The position numbers and the translations under genes are program-made. 56,816 bases of DNA, from NCBI GenBank assembly GCA_947499625.1, contig CANMPB010000002.1, positions 1-56,816 on the forward strand, read 5' to 3'. Numbering within the stretch: position 1 is the stretch's first letter; each line of letters begins with the position of its first letter. Below, piece after piece: positions 1-8,354 of the stretch. The notes under the pieces are model-generated. The model made no database searches and was not told the origin of the DNA. It saw nothing but the letters and a program-made list of their open reading frames with translations. Source of the DNA: Methylophilaceae bacterium. GTDB taxonomy: Bacteria > Pseudomonadota > Gammaproteobacteria > Burkholderiales > Methylophilaceae.

Positions 1-908
1 CTAATACGCAGCATGTAACACATGCATTGGAGTCGATGGAGTGTGTCATTGTGCAAGATTTATTTTTAAATGAAACTGCGATGTATGCGCACGTATTCTT
101 ACCAGGCTCTTCATTCTTAGAAAAGAACGGCACATTTACAAATGCAGAAAGACGTATTTCTAGAGTGAGGAAAGTCATGTCTCCTAAGAATGGCTATGAA
201 GATTGGGAGATCACACAGATGCTTTCTAATGCCTTAGGTTACAAAATGGCCTATAGCCACGCATCGGACATCATGGATGAGATTGCAAGACTCACACCAA
301 CATTTAGGGGTGTAAGTTATAAGAAGTTAGATGAATTAGGTAGCATCCAATGGCCTTGTAATGACGAACATCCTCTTGGAACACCGACAATGCATATTGA
401 TGAATTCGTGCGGGGCAAAGGTAAATTTATTATTACCGAATATGTGCCCACCTCAGAAAAAGTGACACCGAAATATCCACTGATCCTAACGACTGGCAGA
501 ATCCTTTCTCAATACAATGTGGGTGCGCAGACGAGAAGAACGAAAAATGTTGCGTGGCATGAAGAAGATTTAGTTGAGATTCACCCCCACGATGCTGAAG
601 AAAGAGCTATTCAGTCAGGTGATTGGGTCGGTGTTGTAAGTCGGTCAGGCGAGACTGTATTAAGGGCTCAAATTACAGAACGTGTTCAACCTGGTGTGAT
701 CTACACCACATTCCATCATCCTGAATCAGGAGCTAATGTCATCACGACAGAAAATTCTGATTGGGCAACAAACTGCCCTGAGTTTAAAGTAACAGCTGTA
801 CAGGTAAATAAAGTGACACAATTATCTGATTGGCAGAAGCAATACCAACATTTTAGTGAAGAGCAAATTGAATTTGTAGGTAAATCTAAAGAATTAAAAA
901 TTCATTAG
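1..908 (+). CDS. fdsA: Formate dehydrogenase alpha subunit, C-terminal part (5' end outside window)
   Basis: The reading frame is already open at the left edge (in frame from base 3), so only about the last 300 residues are present. They hold the end of the molybdopterin oxidoreductase core (HALESMECVIVQDLF, FLPGSSFLEKNGTFTN) and the molybdopterin-dinucleotide-binding domain (LTTGRILSQYNVGAQTRR through TTENSDWATNCPEFK). The subunit carries the molybdenum cofactor where formate is oxidised to CO2. The fdhD and fdsD genes directly downstream identify it as the cytoplasmic NAD+-dependent fdsGBACD type rather than a membrane FDH-N. In methylotrophs this is the last step of C1 oxidation and yields NADH. 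The beta and gamma subunits should lie upstream, outside the window. Confidence 0.95.
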   Translation, partial: NTQHVTHALESMECVIVQDLFLNETAMYAHVFLPGSSFLEKNGTFTNAERRISRVRKVMSPKNGYEDWEITQMLSNALGYKMAYSHASDIMDEIARLTPTFRGVSYKKLDELGSIQWPCNDEHPLGTPTMHIDEFVRGKGKFIITEYVPTSEKVTPKYPLILTTGRILSQYNVGAQTRRTKNVAWHEEDLVEIHPHDAEERAIQSGDWVGVVSRSGETVLRAQITERVQPGVIYTTFHHPESGANVITTENSDWATNCPEFKVTAVQVNKVTQLSDWQKQYQHFSEEQIEFVGKSKELKIH

Positions 909-917
909 ATTTAACAA

Positions 918-1736
918 GTGGCACAAGATCTTTTTATTGATACAGAACATAGTTTTAACACTTATGAAGTTTTAAAAAGCAATGCAAAAGCAATGGAAAA
1001 AGATGACATTGCAGAAGAAGTGCCAATTGCATTCGTCTATAACGGCATATCACATGCAGTGATGCTAGCCTCCCCCTCAGACCTTGAAGATTTTGCTTTA
1101 GGATTTTCTTTTTCAGAAGGTATTGTTGAAAATAAAAGTGATATTTATGGTATTGAAGTCATTCATCAACCCAAGGGTATTGAACTTCAAATTGAAATTG
1201 CATCAGCGTGTTTTCAATCATTAAAAGATAAACGCAGAAATCTTCTTGGTCGAACTGGTTGCGGTTTATGTGGTGCTGAAAATTTAGATCAAGCTTTAAG
1301 ATTGCCGGAAAAAAAGATAGATAACACTTTAATCGTTAAAGAGAGTGCGATTATAAAATCACTCGAGACGCTTCATGCAACACAATCACTCCAAAAGAAA
1401 ACCGGTGCTACGCATGCATGCGCATGGGCAAATGAACAAGGTGAAATTCAATTAGTTCGGGAAGATGTCGGCCGACATAATGCTTTGGATAAGTTAATTG
1501 GTGCCCTTCAGAAGAAAGGCTTTAATGATAAAGGTTTTGTGATTACTACAAGTCGCGCGAGTTATGAGATGGTTCAAAAAACAGTGATGTTAGGCGCATC
1601 AACTCTGATTGCCATATCAGCGCCCACGGGACTTGCGATTCGATCTGCGTTAAAATATGGACTATGTTTAATTGGCTTTGCAAGAGCCCATCATTATGTG
1701 ATTTATACTTATACTGAAAGAGTTACAAAAAATTAA
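918..1736 (+). CDS. fdhD: Formate dehydrogenase accessory sulfurtransferase FdhD
   Basis: 272 residues, starting at GTG nine bases after the fdsA stop. FdhD moves sulfur from a cysteine desulfurase to the molybdenum cofactor, which formate dehydrogenase needs for activity. The family's Cys pair sits in GRTGCGLCG (C115 and C118), followed by conserved GATHACAW and REDVGRHNALDKLIG blocks and the C-terminal TTSRASYEMVQK and APTGLAIR segments. The length is normal for the family. It lies between fdsA and fdsD, the position called fdsC in fds operons, so it is probably co-translated with both. Confidence 0.96.
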   Translation: MAQDLFIDTEHSFNTYEVLKSNAKAMEKDDIAEEVPIAFVYNGISHAVMLASPSDLEDFALGFSFSEGIVENKSDIYGIEVIHQPKGIELQIEIASACFQSLKDKRRNLLGRTGCGLCGAENLDQALRLPEKKIDNTLIVKESAIIKSLETLHATQSLQKKTGATHACAWANEQGEIQLVREDVGRHNALDKLIGALQKKGFNDKGFVITTSRASYEMVQKTVMLGASTLIAISAPTGLAIRSALKYGLCLIGFARAHHYVIYTYTERVTKN

Positions 1737-1738
1737 TT

Positions 1739-1951
1739 ATGAATATAGATCAACTTGTCACGATGGCTAACCAAATTGGTTCTTTTTTTAAATCCTATCC
1801 AGACCAAGAAAAAGCGAAGGAAGAAATTGCAAATCATCTCACTAAATTTTGGGCGCCACCTATGCGCAATCAAATTAAAGAGCACGTTGAAAAAAATGCA
1901 GGAAAAGGTTTAGAAGTGATTGTGATTAATGCAATCCAAAAGCATCTTTGA
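1739..1951 (+). CDS. fdsD: NAD-dependent formate dehydrogenase delta subunit FdsD
   Basis: 70 residues, starting two bases after the fdhD stop. It is a small soluble protein with an N-terminal helix (MNIDQLVTMANQIGSFFKSY) and a central FWAPPMRNQI motif typical of the FdsD family. FdsD is a small subunit or maturation partner of the soluble NAD-linked molybdenum formate dehydrogenase; its exact role is not settled. It ends the operon: the stop is only four bases from the end of the convergent gene, and no hairpin terminator lies between them. Confidence 0.9.
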   Translation: MNIDQLVTMANQIGSFFKSYPDQEKAKEEIANHLTKFWAPPMRNQIKEHVEKNAGKGLEVIVINAIQKHL

Positions 1952-1955
1952 GTAT

Positions 1956-3587
1956 TTATTCTTTGTAAAATAATTTGTAATTATTTTTATCGCCCGGCTG
2001 TTTTTTATTCCACACAAGTTTCCATTTTTCGCTAATCGGCGGAAGATCTTTTTTCTGTAATTGATAAATGAGTAAATAATGACAATTGCCTCGATCGCCT
2101 TCCCTGGTCGCTTTTATATTTAAATAATAATCAATCAAATCAATTTGTGCGTTATTGATGTTGTGCGTCGTGAGACAAGTTTTATCTTGCATCACTTTTT
2201 CCATGGATAAAAAAAGTGGACTAAAATCTTTCTTGTGATTAATCCATGGAAGCCATAAAGCCATGAGAAGCGCCCAACTCACTGTGAGGCCAATAGACCA
2301 GTTTGTGGTGCATGAACGATTTGTAATTCTTGTTTTAACCAAAGAAAAAATCCAAACCAGTGTCAAAAGTATTGCAATGGTTAAAATAAAAATATTGAAA
2401 TGCGATTCGTTGGTTTGAGCTAAGAATTGCATACGCTCATATGTTTTTTGTGGGAAGCCTGTAAGCATGGCATTCCATCCGAGCCAGATGAGAAAAATAA
2501 TGGTCGAAAATAAAATAATACCAAACCAGTTAAGTGCACTCGCAGCACCTCTTCTTAAATTTTCAATACTTCCCGCCGCAATTGTTGATAACGGAATCAG
2601 AAATGGCATTAAGAATGCTTGATTCGTTTTCGCATAAGAAGAGCTAAGAATGAATGTAGATACGAAAAAGATAATTGGCAATTGAAATTTAGCTTGAGAC
2701 CATATCTTGCGTCTAAATTTCCATAAACCCCAAGCTGCTAGGGGGAGGGCTGGCCAGGCAAACCAGGAAAGATTCTTGATATAAAAAATATAATTTTGTG
2801 TTTTAAATAATTGGAAATGATTAATCCACTTCATAAATATGTCGTGTTGATACCACCATAGAAGCGCTGGCCATAAAATTAAAAAAGGCAGACTCACTAG
2901 CAGACTTAAACTTAGAACTAAGGCATAACGACGTGTACGCCATACTTGAAAAAGTGCAGGTAAGAGTAGGGCTGAAAGTATAAGAATAAGAAGTGGCATG
3001 ATCCCGCCTGATAAAAAACTCACGCCTAAGCCAAAACCTAAAAGTATGGCGGATCTAAAAGGACGTCTCTTAGAAAGAGCCAAACCATAAAATGCCATGG
3101 TGAGGCCTGTTAATGTTGCAATGCCAGGCATGAGCGTATGCACGTTAAAAATAAGACCCACTGAACCTATAAAAATGAGAGCCGCTTGTCTTCCAAAGCC
3201 GGTGCCCCATAATTCTCGATTCAGCATACCTATCATCAGAATGGTAAGCCCCATCCACAAGGCATTGATCAGTCTGCTTGCGTCATGAAGCGATATTAAA
3301 GGTGTGAGAAGTTTGCCAAAGATGGCCCCTGTCCAATAGTAAAGGGGTGGATTGATGAGTGTGTCTTCACTGGCAGCTAGTGGTGCCAATATATGACCAT
3401 TCAGTACTGCATGAATCGCACTGATACTTTGTGTCTCATAGCCTTTCCAAGGCGCATGACCAAAGAGTCCTGCGAATACCCAAATAATACATAAAACGAC
3501 AAAAGAATGAATTTTGGCCCGCTCGCCCAATCGGCTTCTTGGGGTAGCCATATTATCTTGCCAGTCGTGATCAAGTTGAAATCGCAT
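1956..3587 (-). CDS. Membrane glycosyltransferase, PMT/ArnT-like (GT39/GT83 type)
   Basis: About 543 residues from the ATG at 3587. The frame stays open to a GTG at 3641, but those extra 18 codons would consist of the rpmE terminator hairpin, so the start is at 3587 or at the ATG at 3551. An early GYETQSISA block and the loop INPPLYYWTGAIFGKLL match PMT-type dolichyl/undecaprenyl-phosphate sugar transferases. About ten hydrophobic segments follow, then a soluble C-terminal tail. Such enzymes move a lipid-linked sugar onto lipid A, protein or another envelope acceptor on the periplasmic side. The acceptor cannot be told from the sequence. It stands alone, between fdsD and rpmE. Confidence 0.8.
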   Translation of the reverse strand: MRFQLDHDWQDNMATPRSRLGERAKIHSFVVLCIIWVFAGLFGHAPWKGYETQSISAIHAVLNGHILAPLAASEDTLINPPLYYWTGAIFGKLLTPLISLHDASRLINALWMGLTILMIGMLNRELWGTGFGRQAALIFIGSVGLIFNVHTLMPGIATLTGLTMAFYGLALSKRRPFRSAILLGFGLGVSFLSGGIMPLLILILSALLLPALFQVWRTRRYALVLSLSLLVSLPFLILWPALLWWYQHDIFMKWINHFQLFKTQNYIFYIKNLSWFAWPALPLAAWGLWKFRRKIWSQAKFQLPIIFFVSTFILSSSYAKTNQAFLMPFLIPLSTIAAGSIENLRRGAASALNWFGIILFSTIIFLIWLGWNAMLTGFPQKTYERMQFLAQTNESHFNIFILTIAILLTLVWIFSLVKTRITNRSCTTNWSIGLTVSWALLMALWLPWINHKKDFSPLFLSMEKVMQDKTCLTTHNINNAQIDLIDYYLNIKATREGDRGNCHYLLIYQLQKKDLPPISEKWKLVWNKKQPGDKNNYKLFYKE

Positions 3588-3591
3588 ATTT

Positions 3592-3620
3592 AAAAAAAAA
3601 GGCAGCCTATGCTGCCTTTT
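3592..3620 (-). terminator. Rho-independent terminator of rpmE
   Basis: Read on the minus strand, a 10-bp perfect stem (arms 3611-3620 and 3597-3606, core AAAAGGCAGC) with a four-base loop is followed by an unbroken T run. It starts about 18 bases after the rpmE stop. It occupies the sequence just before the likely start of the glycosyltransferase gene, so that gene probably has its own promoter or depends on read-through. Confidence 0.9.
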
Positions 3621-3637
3621 GAAATAAGAATAAATCC

Positions 3638-3838
3638 TCACATGCCATATTTTTGTTTGAATTTCTCAACACGGCCTGCAGTATCTAAAATCTTTTGTTT
3701 ACCTGTATAGAAAGGATGGCATTGTGAGCAAACTTCAATACTCATATCTTTTCCAACTGTTGATTGTGTTTTGAATTTATTACCACAGCTACATGTGATA
3801 TTAATTTCAGAGTAATTTGGGTGCGTATCAGCTTTCAT
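3638..3838 (-). CDS. rpmE: 50S ribosomal protein L31 (zinc-binding form)
   Basis: 66 residues, the usual size for L31, a protein of the large ribosomal subunit that bridges to the small subunit head. Four cysteines (C16, C18, C37, C40: TCSCGNKF and [11 protein letters not shown]) form the zinc site, so this is the zinc-containing C+ paralogue and not the zinc-free YkgM type. The gene has its own promoter (3870-3898) and terminator and so forms a single-gene unit after rho. A GGA lies ahead of the ATG. Confidence 0.98.
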   Translation of the reverse strand: MKADTHPNYSEINITCSCGNKFKTQSTVGKDMSIEVCSQCHPFYTGKQKILDTAGRVEKFKQKYGM

Positions 3839-3869
3839 AATTTTTCCAACTTTAGTTCAATAGATGCAT

Positions 3870-3898
3870 ATTATCAATGATTTAGGGCCAAAAATCAA
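3870..3898 (-). promoter_or_regulatory. Sigma-70-type promoter for rpmE
   Basis: On the minus strand, TTGATT (3893-3898) and GATAAT (3870-3875) are separated by exactly 17 bp. They lie in the 73-bp gap between rho and rpmE, about 30 bases before the rpmE start. The match to -35/-10 consensus is good; the transcription start is inferred. Confidence 0.6.
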
Positions 3899-3911
3899 TC
3901 AATTTTACTTC

Positions 3912-5171
3912 TTAGCCCCTTCGCATGCTGTCAAAGAAGTCGTTATTATTTTTAGTGGCTTTAATCTTGTCTAGTAAGAATTCCATCGCTTCCAAGTCAT
4001 CCATAGGGTGTAGAAGTTTTCTAAGCACCCATATTTTTTGTAAATTATCTTTAGGAATAAGAAGCTCTTCCTTACGGGTGCCTGATTTATTCACATTAAT
4101 CGCTGGATAGAGTCGTTTTTCAGCCATTTTACGATCAAGATGAATTTCCATATTACCGGTACCTTTAAATTCTTCGTAAATCACGTCATCCATGCGTGAG
4201 CCTGTATCAATCAAAGCTGTTGCGAGGATCGTTAACGAGCCACCTTCTTCAATATTGCGGGCTGCACCAAAGAAACGCTTTGGTTTTTGAAGCGCATTGG
4301 CATCAACACCGCCGGTAAGCACTTTGCCGGATGAGGGGATTACTGTGTTGTATGCTCTTGCCAACCTTGTAATGGAATCCAAGAGAATCACTACATCTTT
4401 TTTATGTTCAACAAGACGCTTCGCTTTTTCAAGAACCATTTCAGCCACTTGAACGTGACGTGTTGCAGGCTCGTCGAATGTTGATGCAACAACCTCACCT
4501 TTTACAGACCTCGTCATTTCAGTCACTTCTTCTGGTCTCTCATCAATTAAAAGCACAATTAAAGATACGTCAGGATGATTCGATGTGATGGCATGCGCAA
4601 TATTTTGCATCATGACAGTCTTCCCGCTTTTAGGGCTTGCTACAATCAAGCCGCGTTGACCTCTACCAATCGGCGCAATCATATCAATGACACGACTTGT
4701 AATATTTTCTTCGCCGTTAATATCTCTTTCAAGCGTGAGAGGTATCGTTGGGAATAAGGGGGTTAAGTTTTCAAAAAGAATTTTATTCTTTGTATTTTCT
4801 GGCGCTTCATTGTTAACTTCGTCTACTTTTACAAGCGCAAAGTAACGCTCCCCATCTTTAGGCGTTCTAATTTCACCTTGAATGGTGTCGCCTGTATGAA
4901 GATTGAAACGACGGATTTGCGAAGGTGACACATAAATATCATCAGGGCCTGCAAGGTAAGAAGTGTCAGGCGATCTTAAGAATCCAAACCCATCTTGTAA
5001 TACTTCTAAAGTGCCATCACCGTAAATGCTATCCCCCTTTTTTGCTTTGTTTTTTAAGATGGCAAAGATTAAATCTTGTTTTCTCATGCGGCTCGCGTTT
5101 TCGATTTCGTCCGTGATCGCCATTTCTACAAGTTGTGCAATGGGGAGGTGTTTTAATTCAGATAAATGCAT
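3912..5171 (-). CDS. rho: Transcription termination factor Rho
   Basis: 419 residues, the standard length. Rho is a hexameric RNA helicase that ends transcription of untranslated RNA. Domains in order: an N-terminal helical domain (1-45), a cold-shock-like RNA-binding domain (about 50-120, with GFGFLRSP), then the RecA-type ATPase with Walker A SPKSGKT (about 179-185; P-loop Lys present), Walker [17 protein letters not shown] (D265 region), and the C-terminal Q/R-loop segments. It lies downstream of trxA in the classic trxA-rho order. Its 56-nt leader is strikingly C-rich on the coding strand, which suggests feedback control (see findings). Confidence 0.99.
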   Translation of the reverse strand: MHLSELKHLPIAQLVEMAITDEIENASRMRKQDLIFAILKNKAKKGDSIYGDGTLEVLQDGFGFLRSPDTSYLAGPDDIYVSPSQIRRFNLHTGDTIQGEIRTPKDGERYFALVKVDEVNNEAPENTKNKILFENLTPLFPTIPLTLERDINGEENITSRVIDMIAPIGRGQRGLIVASPKSGKTVMMQNIAHAITSNHPDVSLIVLLIDERPEEVTEMTRSVKGEVVASTFDEPATRHVQVAEMVLEKAKRLVEHKKDVVILLDSITRLARAYNTVIPSSGKVLTGGVDANALQKPKRFFGAARNIEEGGSLTILATALIDTGSRMDDVIYEEFKGTGNMEIHLDRKMAEKRLYPAINVNKSGTRKEELLIPKDNLQKIWVLRKLLHPMDDLEAMEFLLDKIKATKNNNDFFDSMRRG

Positions 5172-5227
5172 GTTTGGGGGTTTCCGATTAGTGTTACGTT
5201 GAGGGGTTTTAAGGGGAGGGGTTAACT
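5172..5227 (-). promoter_or_regulatory. C-rich, G-poor leader of rho (possible rut site)
   Basis: The trxA-rho gap, read on the rho strand, has 23 C and 4 G in 56 nt, including runs CCCCTCCCC, CCCCT and CCCCC. This is unlike the AT-rich surroundings. C-rich, G-poor unstructured RNA is what Rho binds, and rho is autoregulated by attenuation in E. coli. A rut function is inferred. Confidence 0.45.
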
Positions 5228-5554
5228 TTAGATGTTGCTGTCAATAAATGTTGTTAATTGAGATTTTGATAAGGCGCCGACTTTAGTTGCTTCGACATTA
5301 CCATTTTTAAAAATCATTAAAGTAGGAATACCTCTGATGCCAAACTTGGCTGGCGTTTGTGCATTTTCATCGATATTAAGTTTAGCAATCTTTAATTTAC
5401 CATCGTAGTCTTTGCATATCTCATCAAGAATAGGCGCAATCATTTTGCAAGGGCCGCACCACTCTGCCCAGTAGTCAACAAGAACAGGAACAGTGGATTG
5501 AAGCACTTCAGTTTCGAATGTTGCGTCTGATAAATGGATAATATTTTTATTCAT
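5228..5554 (-). CDS. trxA: Thioredoxin 1
   Basis: 108 residues with the redox motif WCGPCK (C33, C36), cis-proline loop [11 protein letters not shown] (P77) and the buried Asp in VDYWAEW. This is a canonical cytoplasmic thioredoxin that reduces protein disulfides such as those of ribonucleotide reductase and peroxiredoxins. A good promoter lies about 100 bases upstream (5660-5687), and AAAGG precedes the ATG by a few bases. No terminator separates it from rho, so read-through from trxA into rho is likely, as in other proteobacteria. Confidence 0.98.
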   Translation of the reverse strand: MNKNIIHLSDATFETEVLQSTVPVLVDYWAEWCGPCKMIAPILDEICKDYDGKLKIAKLNIDENAQTPAKFGIRGIPTLMIFKNGNVEATKVGALSKSQLTTFIDSNI

Positions 5555-5659
5555 GATGGCCTTTAATGGATTAATTCTGTAATTAAGCTAGCTAGCGTTG
5601 CGGGCAATTTATTTTGGGATTTAGAACTAACTTGAATATTTTGAAAAAACTGTGAAATC

Positions 5660-5687
5660 ATTATAACAATATCTTTAATTAAATCAA
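5660..5687 (-). promoter_or_regulatory. Sigma-70-type promoter for trxA(-rho)
   Basis: On the minus strand, TTGATT (5682-5687), a 16-bp spacer and a perfect TATAAT (5660-5665). It would give a leader of roughly 100 nt before trxA. It is the best promoter match in this 217-bp gap. Confidence 0.6.
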
Positions 5688-5692
5688 ATGGC

Positions 5693-5723
5693 GCGTAAGG
5701 CATGGCTTAGGATGGCCTTATGC
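5693..5723. terminator. Hairpin between the BON lipoprotein gene and trxA
   Basis: A 9-bp stem (5693-5701 with 5715-5723, one G-U pair, core TAAGGC/GCCTTA) with a 13-base loop. It lies between the stop of the BON gene and the trxA promoter, where a terminator is expected. On the minus strand it is followed by T-rich sequence but not a clean T run, so terminator function is uncertain. Confidence 0.35.
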
Positions 5724-5771
5724 TATTTAATAGTCTTTTACTTTCAACAACTTAACATATCAATACTTAAC

Positions 5772-6341
5772 TTAGTTTTTGATATATTCAAAAACCTTCA
5801 CTACTTTTGTAACTCTATTTGTATTTTTGGCAATCTCCTCAGCTTCTTTAGCCTCTTTTTCGTTCAAAATACCCATAAGGTAGACCACCTTATTTTCAGT
5901 TACGACTTTGACGAAAAAAGGAGAAACCTTATTTTCTTTGAAAAAGCGCGCCCTCACACTGGAGGTAATTAAAGTATCTTCAGCTCTTGCTGATAGAGAG
6001 TTCACAGGCTCAATCGTGAGTTCATTCATCACTGATTTGACGTTAGCTAACGCTTTAATTTGATCAGTAATGGTTGATTTAATTTCTTCACTCGGCACTT
6101 GACCCAATACAAGAACATGCGCGTTATAACTTGTGACATTCGTATGAATATCACCTTTGAGTTTTTGAATACCAGCGAAAGCTTTTAATTCAATATTAGA
6201 ATCTTCAAGAATGATGCCAGGTGTTCTGCGATCCGCTAATGTATCAATACCAATAGCGCCTCCGCCAATAATGGCAGCAGGGCATCCGAAGAGTTGCAAC
6301 AAGACAAATGAAATAAAAAATAATTTGATATGTTTAAGCAT
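5772..6341 (-). CDS. BON-domain outer-membrane lipoprotein (DolP/YraP-like)
   Basis: 189 residues. A signal peptide ends in a lipobox (LLQLFGC, lipid-modified Cys at 20), so the protein should be anchored in the outer membrane facing the periplasm. Two BON domains follow, about 50-115 (IHTNVTSYNAHVLVLGQVPS) and about 120-187 (SSVRARFFKENKVSPFFVKV). DolP-type proteins bind anionic phospholipids and support envelope integrity. A good AGAGGA ribosome site precedes the ATG. In many proteobacteria this gene is part of an rsmI-yraN-diaA-dolP group; here only rsmI, divergent, is left beside it. Confidence 0.88.
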   Translation of the reverse strand: MLKHIKLFFISFVLLQLFGCPAAIIGGGAIGIDTLADRRTPGIILEDSNIELKAFAGIQKLKGDIHTNVTSYNAHVLVLGQVPSEEIKSTITDQIKALANVKSVMNELTIEPVNSLSARAEDTLITSSVRARFFKENKVSPFFVKVVTENKVVYLMGILNEKEAKEAEEIAKNTNRVTKVVKVFEYIKN

Positions 6342-6357
6342 GTTTTCCTCTAAAGTG

Positions 6358-6385
6358 TTATTAACTTAGCATTGATATATGACAA
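6358..6385 (-). promoter_or_regulatory. Candidate promoter for the BON lipoprotein gene
   Basis: On the minus strand, TTGTCA (6380-6385), a 16-bp spacer, then TAATAA (6358-6363), 17 bases before the start codon. The -35 match is fair and the -10 match moderate, so this is tentative. Confidence 0.35.
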
Positions 6386-6396
6386 AATGATTATAT

Positions 6397-6444
6397 CTCT
6401 TTTAAAGAGGTCTTGAGTAAGCGACTTAAAAGAGCTTTTTAAGT
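6397..6444 (+). other. Two small inverted repeats in the rsmI leader
   Basis: The divergent gap before rsmI holds a 13-bp palindrome CTCTTTTAAAGAG (6397-6409) and an 8-bp stem ACTTAAAA/TTTTAAGT with a five-base loop (6424-6444). They could be an operator and an RNA hairpin, or chance in AT-rich DNA. I see no clear promoter for rsmI. Confidence 0.3.
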
Positions 6445-6468
6445 GCTTTAAAAATAATTGGGCCGTTG

Positions 6469-7314
6469 ATGATGAGTGGAATATTGTATGTAGTAGCAAC
6501 TCCTATAGGCAATTTAAATGATATTACTTATAGAGCACTTGAAACTTTCAAATCAGTAGATCTCATAGCCTCAGAAGACACAAGACATACCCAAGGTCTT
6601 TTGTCTCATTTCTCCATTGAAAAAAAACAGTTTGCAGTTCATCAGCACAACGAAAAAGCTTCCGCACAAAAAATCATTGAATATTTAAAAGATGGCAAAC
6701 ATATTGCGTTAGTATCAGATGCAGGCACCCCTAATATCAGCGATCCTGGAGGCCTTATTGTCAAAGAGGTAGCAGCTGCTGGTTTTGAAGTTGTGCCTAT
6801 TCCAGGCGTTTCTGCGATCACAGCAGCTTATTCAGTTTCAGGGATGGAACATACAAGCTTTCATTTTTACGGATTTTTACCGACGACGAGTAGCCAAAGA
6901 ATCAAGGTGTTTGAAAATCTTCAAACGCAACCATGCCCTATGATTTTTTACGAGGCACCGCACCGTATCATCAAAACTTTGAATGACATGGCTGATTTTT
7001 TTGGGGACAAACATCATATTGTGGTAGCGCGAGAACTCACCAAAACTTTCGAAAGCATTTACCGAGGCGAAGTTTCAAAGGTTAGAGAGATTATTGAAAG
7101 CGATAGTAATTTTCAAAAAGGTGAGTTTGTGATTTTAGTATCTCCTATGCACCACGAAAAAAATGAATTACTGAGCGAAGATCAGCATAGAATATTAAAA
7201 ATATTACTCAATCATATGCCAACAAATGCTGCTGTGAAATTAGGTGTAGAAATATTGGGCATCAACAAAAATTATTTATATGATGAAGCTTTGAAAATAA
7301 AAAAAGATGACTAA
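6469..7314 (+). CDS. rsmI: 16S rRNA (cytidine1402-2'-O)-methyltransferase RsmI
   Basis: About 281 residues. The start is ATG at 6469 or 6472; a TTG at 6466 is also in frame. A tetrapyrrole-methylase fold is shown by VVATPIGNLNDITYRA at the N-terminus, then SEDTRHTQGLLSHF, VSDAGTPNISDPGG and VPIPGVSAITAAYSVSG, all RsmI signatures. It 2'-O-methylates C1402 in the ribosomal decoding centre using SAM. The end overlaps pyrC by 8 bases, so the two genes are translationally coupled. The usual downstream neighbours yraN and diaA are absent. Confidence 0.97.
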   Translation: MMSGILYVVATPIGNLNDITYRALETFKSVDLIASEDTRHTQGLLSHFSIEKKQFAVHQHNEKASAQKIIEYLKDGKHIALVSDAGTPNISDPGGLIVKEVAAAGFEVVPIPGVSAITAAYSVSGMEHTSFHFYGFLPTTSSQRIKVFENLQTQPCPMIFYEAPHRIIKTLNDMADFFGDKHHIVVARELTKTFESIYRGEVSKVREIIESDSNFQKGEFVILVSPMHHEKNELLSEDQHRILKILLNHMPTNAAVKLGVEILGINKNYLYDEALKIKKDD

Positions 7315-8344
7315 AAGTTTAACTATTACCACCCCCGATGATTTTCATGTGCACTTGAGAGACGATGTACTTATGGCATCTGTTTTGCCTTATACCGCAA
7401 AGCAATTTGCGAGGGCACTCGTGATGCCTAATTTAAAAACGCCAATCACGACAGTAGAGCAAGCGATTCAATACGAATCAAGAATTAAAAAGGCTTTAAA
7501 AAGCGATAGCCACTTTCAGCCACTCATGACTTTATATCTCACAGGTAAAACCTCACTTGAAGAAATAAAAAAGATTCCTGAATATAAACAAATTGCAGGG
7601 ATTAAATATTACCCAGCTGGTGCCACAACTAATTCAGATTCAGGTGTCAAAAATATTGATGATCGTTACGATGTGTTTGAGATCATGGAAAAATTAGATC
7701 TGCCACTTTTACTTCATGGCGAAGTCGTGGATCCAGCAATTGATATTTTTGATCGCGAAAAAGCATTCATTGATCAACATTTATTAAAGCTACATAAAAC
7801 ATTTCCCAATTTGAGAATTGTGTTGGAACACATCACCACGAAAGATGCCGCTGATTTTATTTTAAGTAGCTCCAAAAAAGTGGCAGCTACGATTACACCC
7901 CAACATCTTTTGTTAAACAGAAATCATATGTTTATAGGCGGTATCAATCCTCATCATTATTGCCTTCCCATTTTAAAAAGAGAGACACATCGACAAGCGC
8001 TTTTAAATGCAGTTTCATCAGGTAATACGAAATTCTTTTTAGGTACCGACAGCGCACCTCACTTAAAATCAACAAAAGAAAATGCTTGTGGTTGTGCAGG
8101 TATTTTTTCTGCAGCAAGTGCTATTGAGCTTTATGCTGCTGTGTTTGATGAGCTCAATGCACTTGATAAATTAGAAGGTTTTGCAAGTTTCTATGGTGCA
8201 GATTTCTATGGGCTACAAAGAAATAAATCATCAATCAATCTGGTTAGAGAGGATTGGGTTGTTCCTGAAAAAATTATTGTAGGTGGTGAAGCTATTGTTC
8301 CGCTATACGCTGGAAGAAAAATTGCTTGGCGCTTAATTAGCTAG
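7307..8344 (+). CDS. pyrC: Dihydroorotase, class II homodimeric type
   Basis: 345 residues, the normal size for the E. coli-type enzyme. It interconverts carbamoyl-aspartate and dihydroorotate in pyrimidine synthesis. Metal ligands are visible: HVHLRD (H14, H16), the Lys that is carbamylated (K100, GIKYYPAG), LLHGEV, the LEHITT histidine and the catalytic Asp in LGTDSAPH. It overlaps rsmI by 8 bases, an unusual partner with no metabolic link. It ends 10 bases before the convergent XRE gene, with no terminator between. Confidence 0.98.
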   Translation: MTKSLTITTPDDFHVHLRDDVLMASVLPYTAKQFARALVMPNLKTPITTVEQAIQYESRIKKALKSDSHFQPLMTLYLTGKTSLEEIKKIPEYKQIAGIKYYPAGATTNSDSGVKNIDDRYDVFEIMEKLDLPLLLHGEVVDPAIDIFDREKAFIDQHLLKLHKTFPNLRIVLEHITTKDAADFILSSSKKVAATITPQHLLLNRNHMFIGGINPHHYCLPILKRETHRQALLNAVSSGNTKFFLGTDSAPHLKSTKENACGCAGIFSAASAIELYAAVFDELNALDKLEGFASFYGADFYGLQRNKSSINLVREDWVVPEKIIVGGEAIVPLYAGRKIAWRLIS

Positions 8345-8354
8345 AAAAGTTTGA

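Noticed and set aside
3925..5116. Plus-strand open frames of about 60 codons inside rho
   Set aside because: They lie opposite a highly conserved gene in the antisense frame, have no ribosome site and show no domain; they are shadows of the rho coding sequence.
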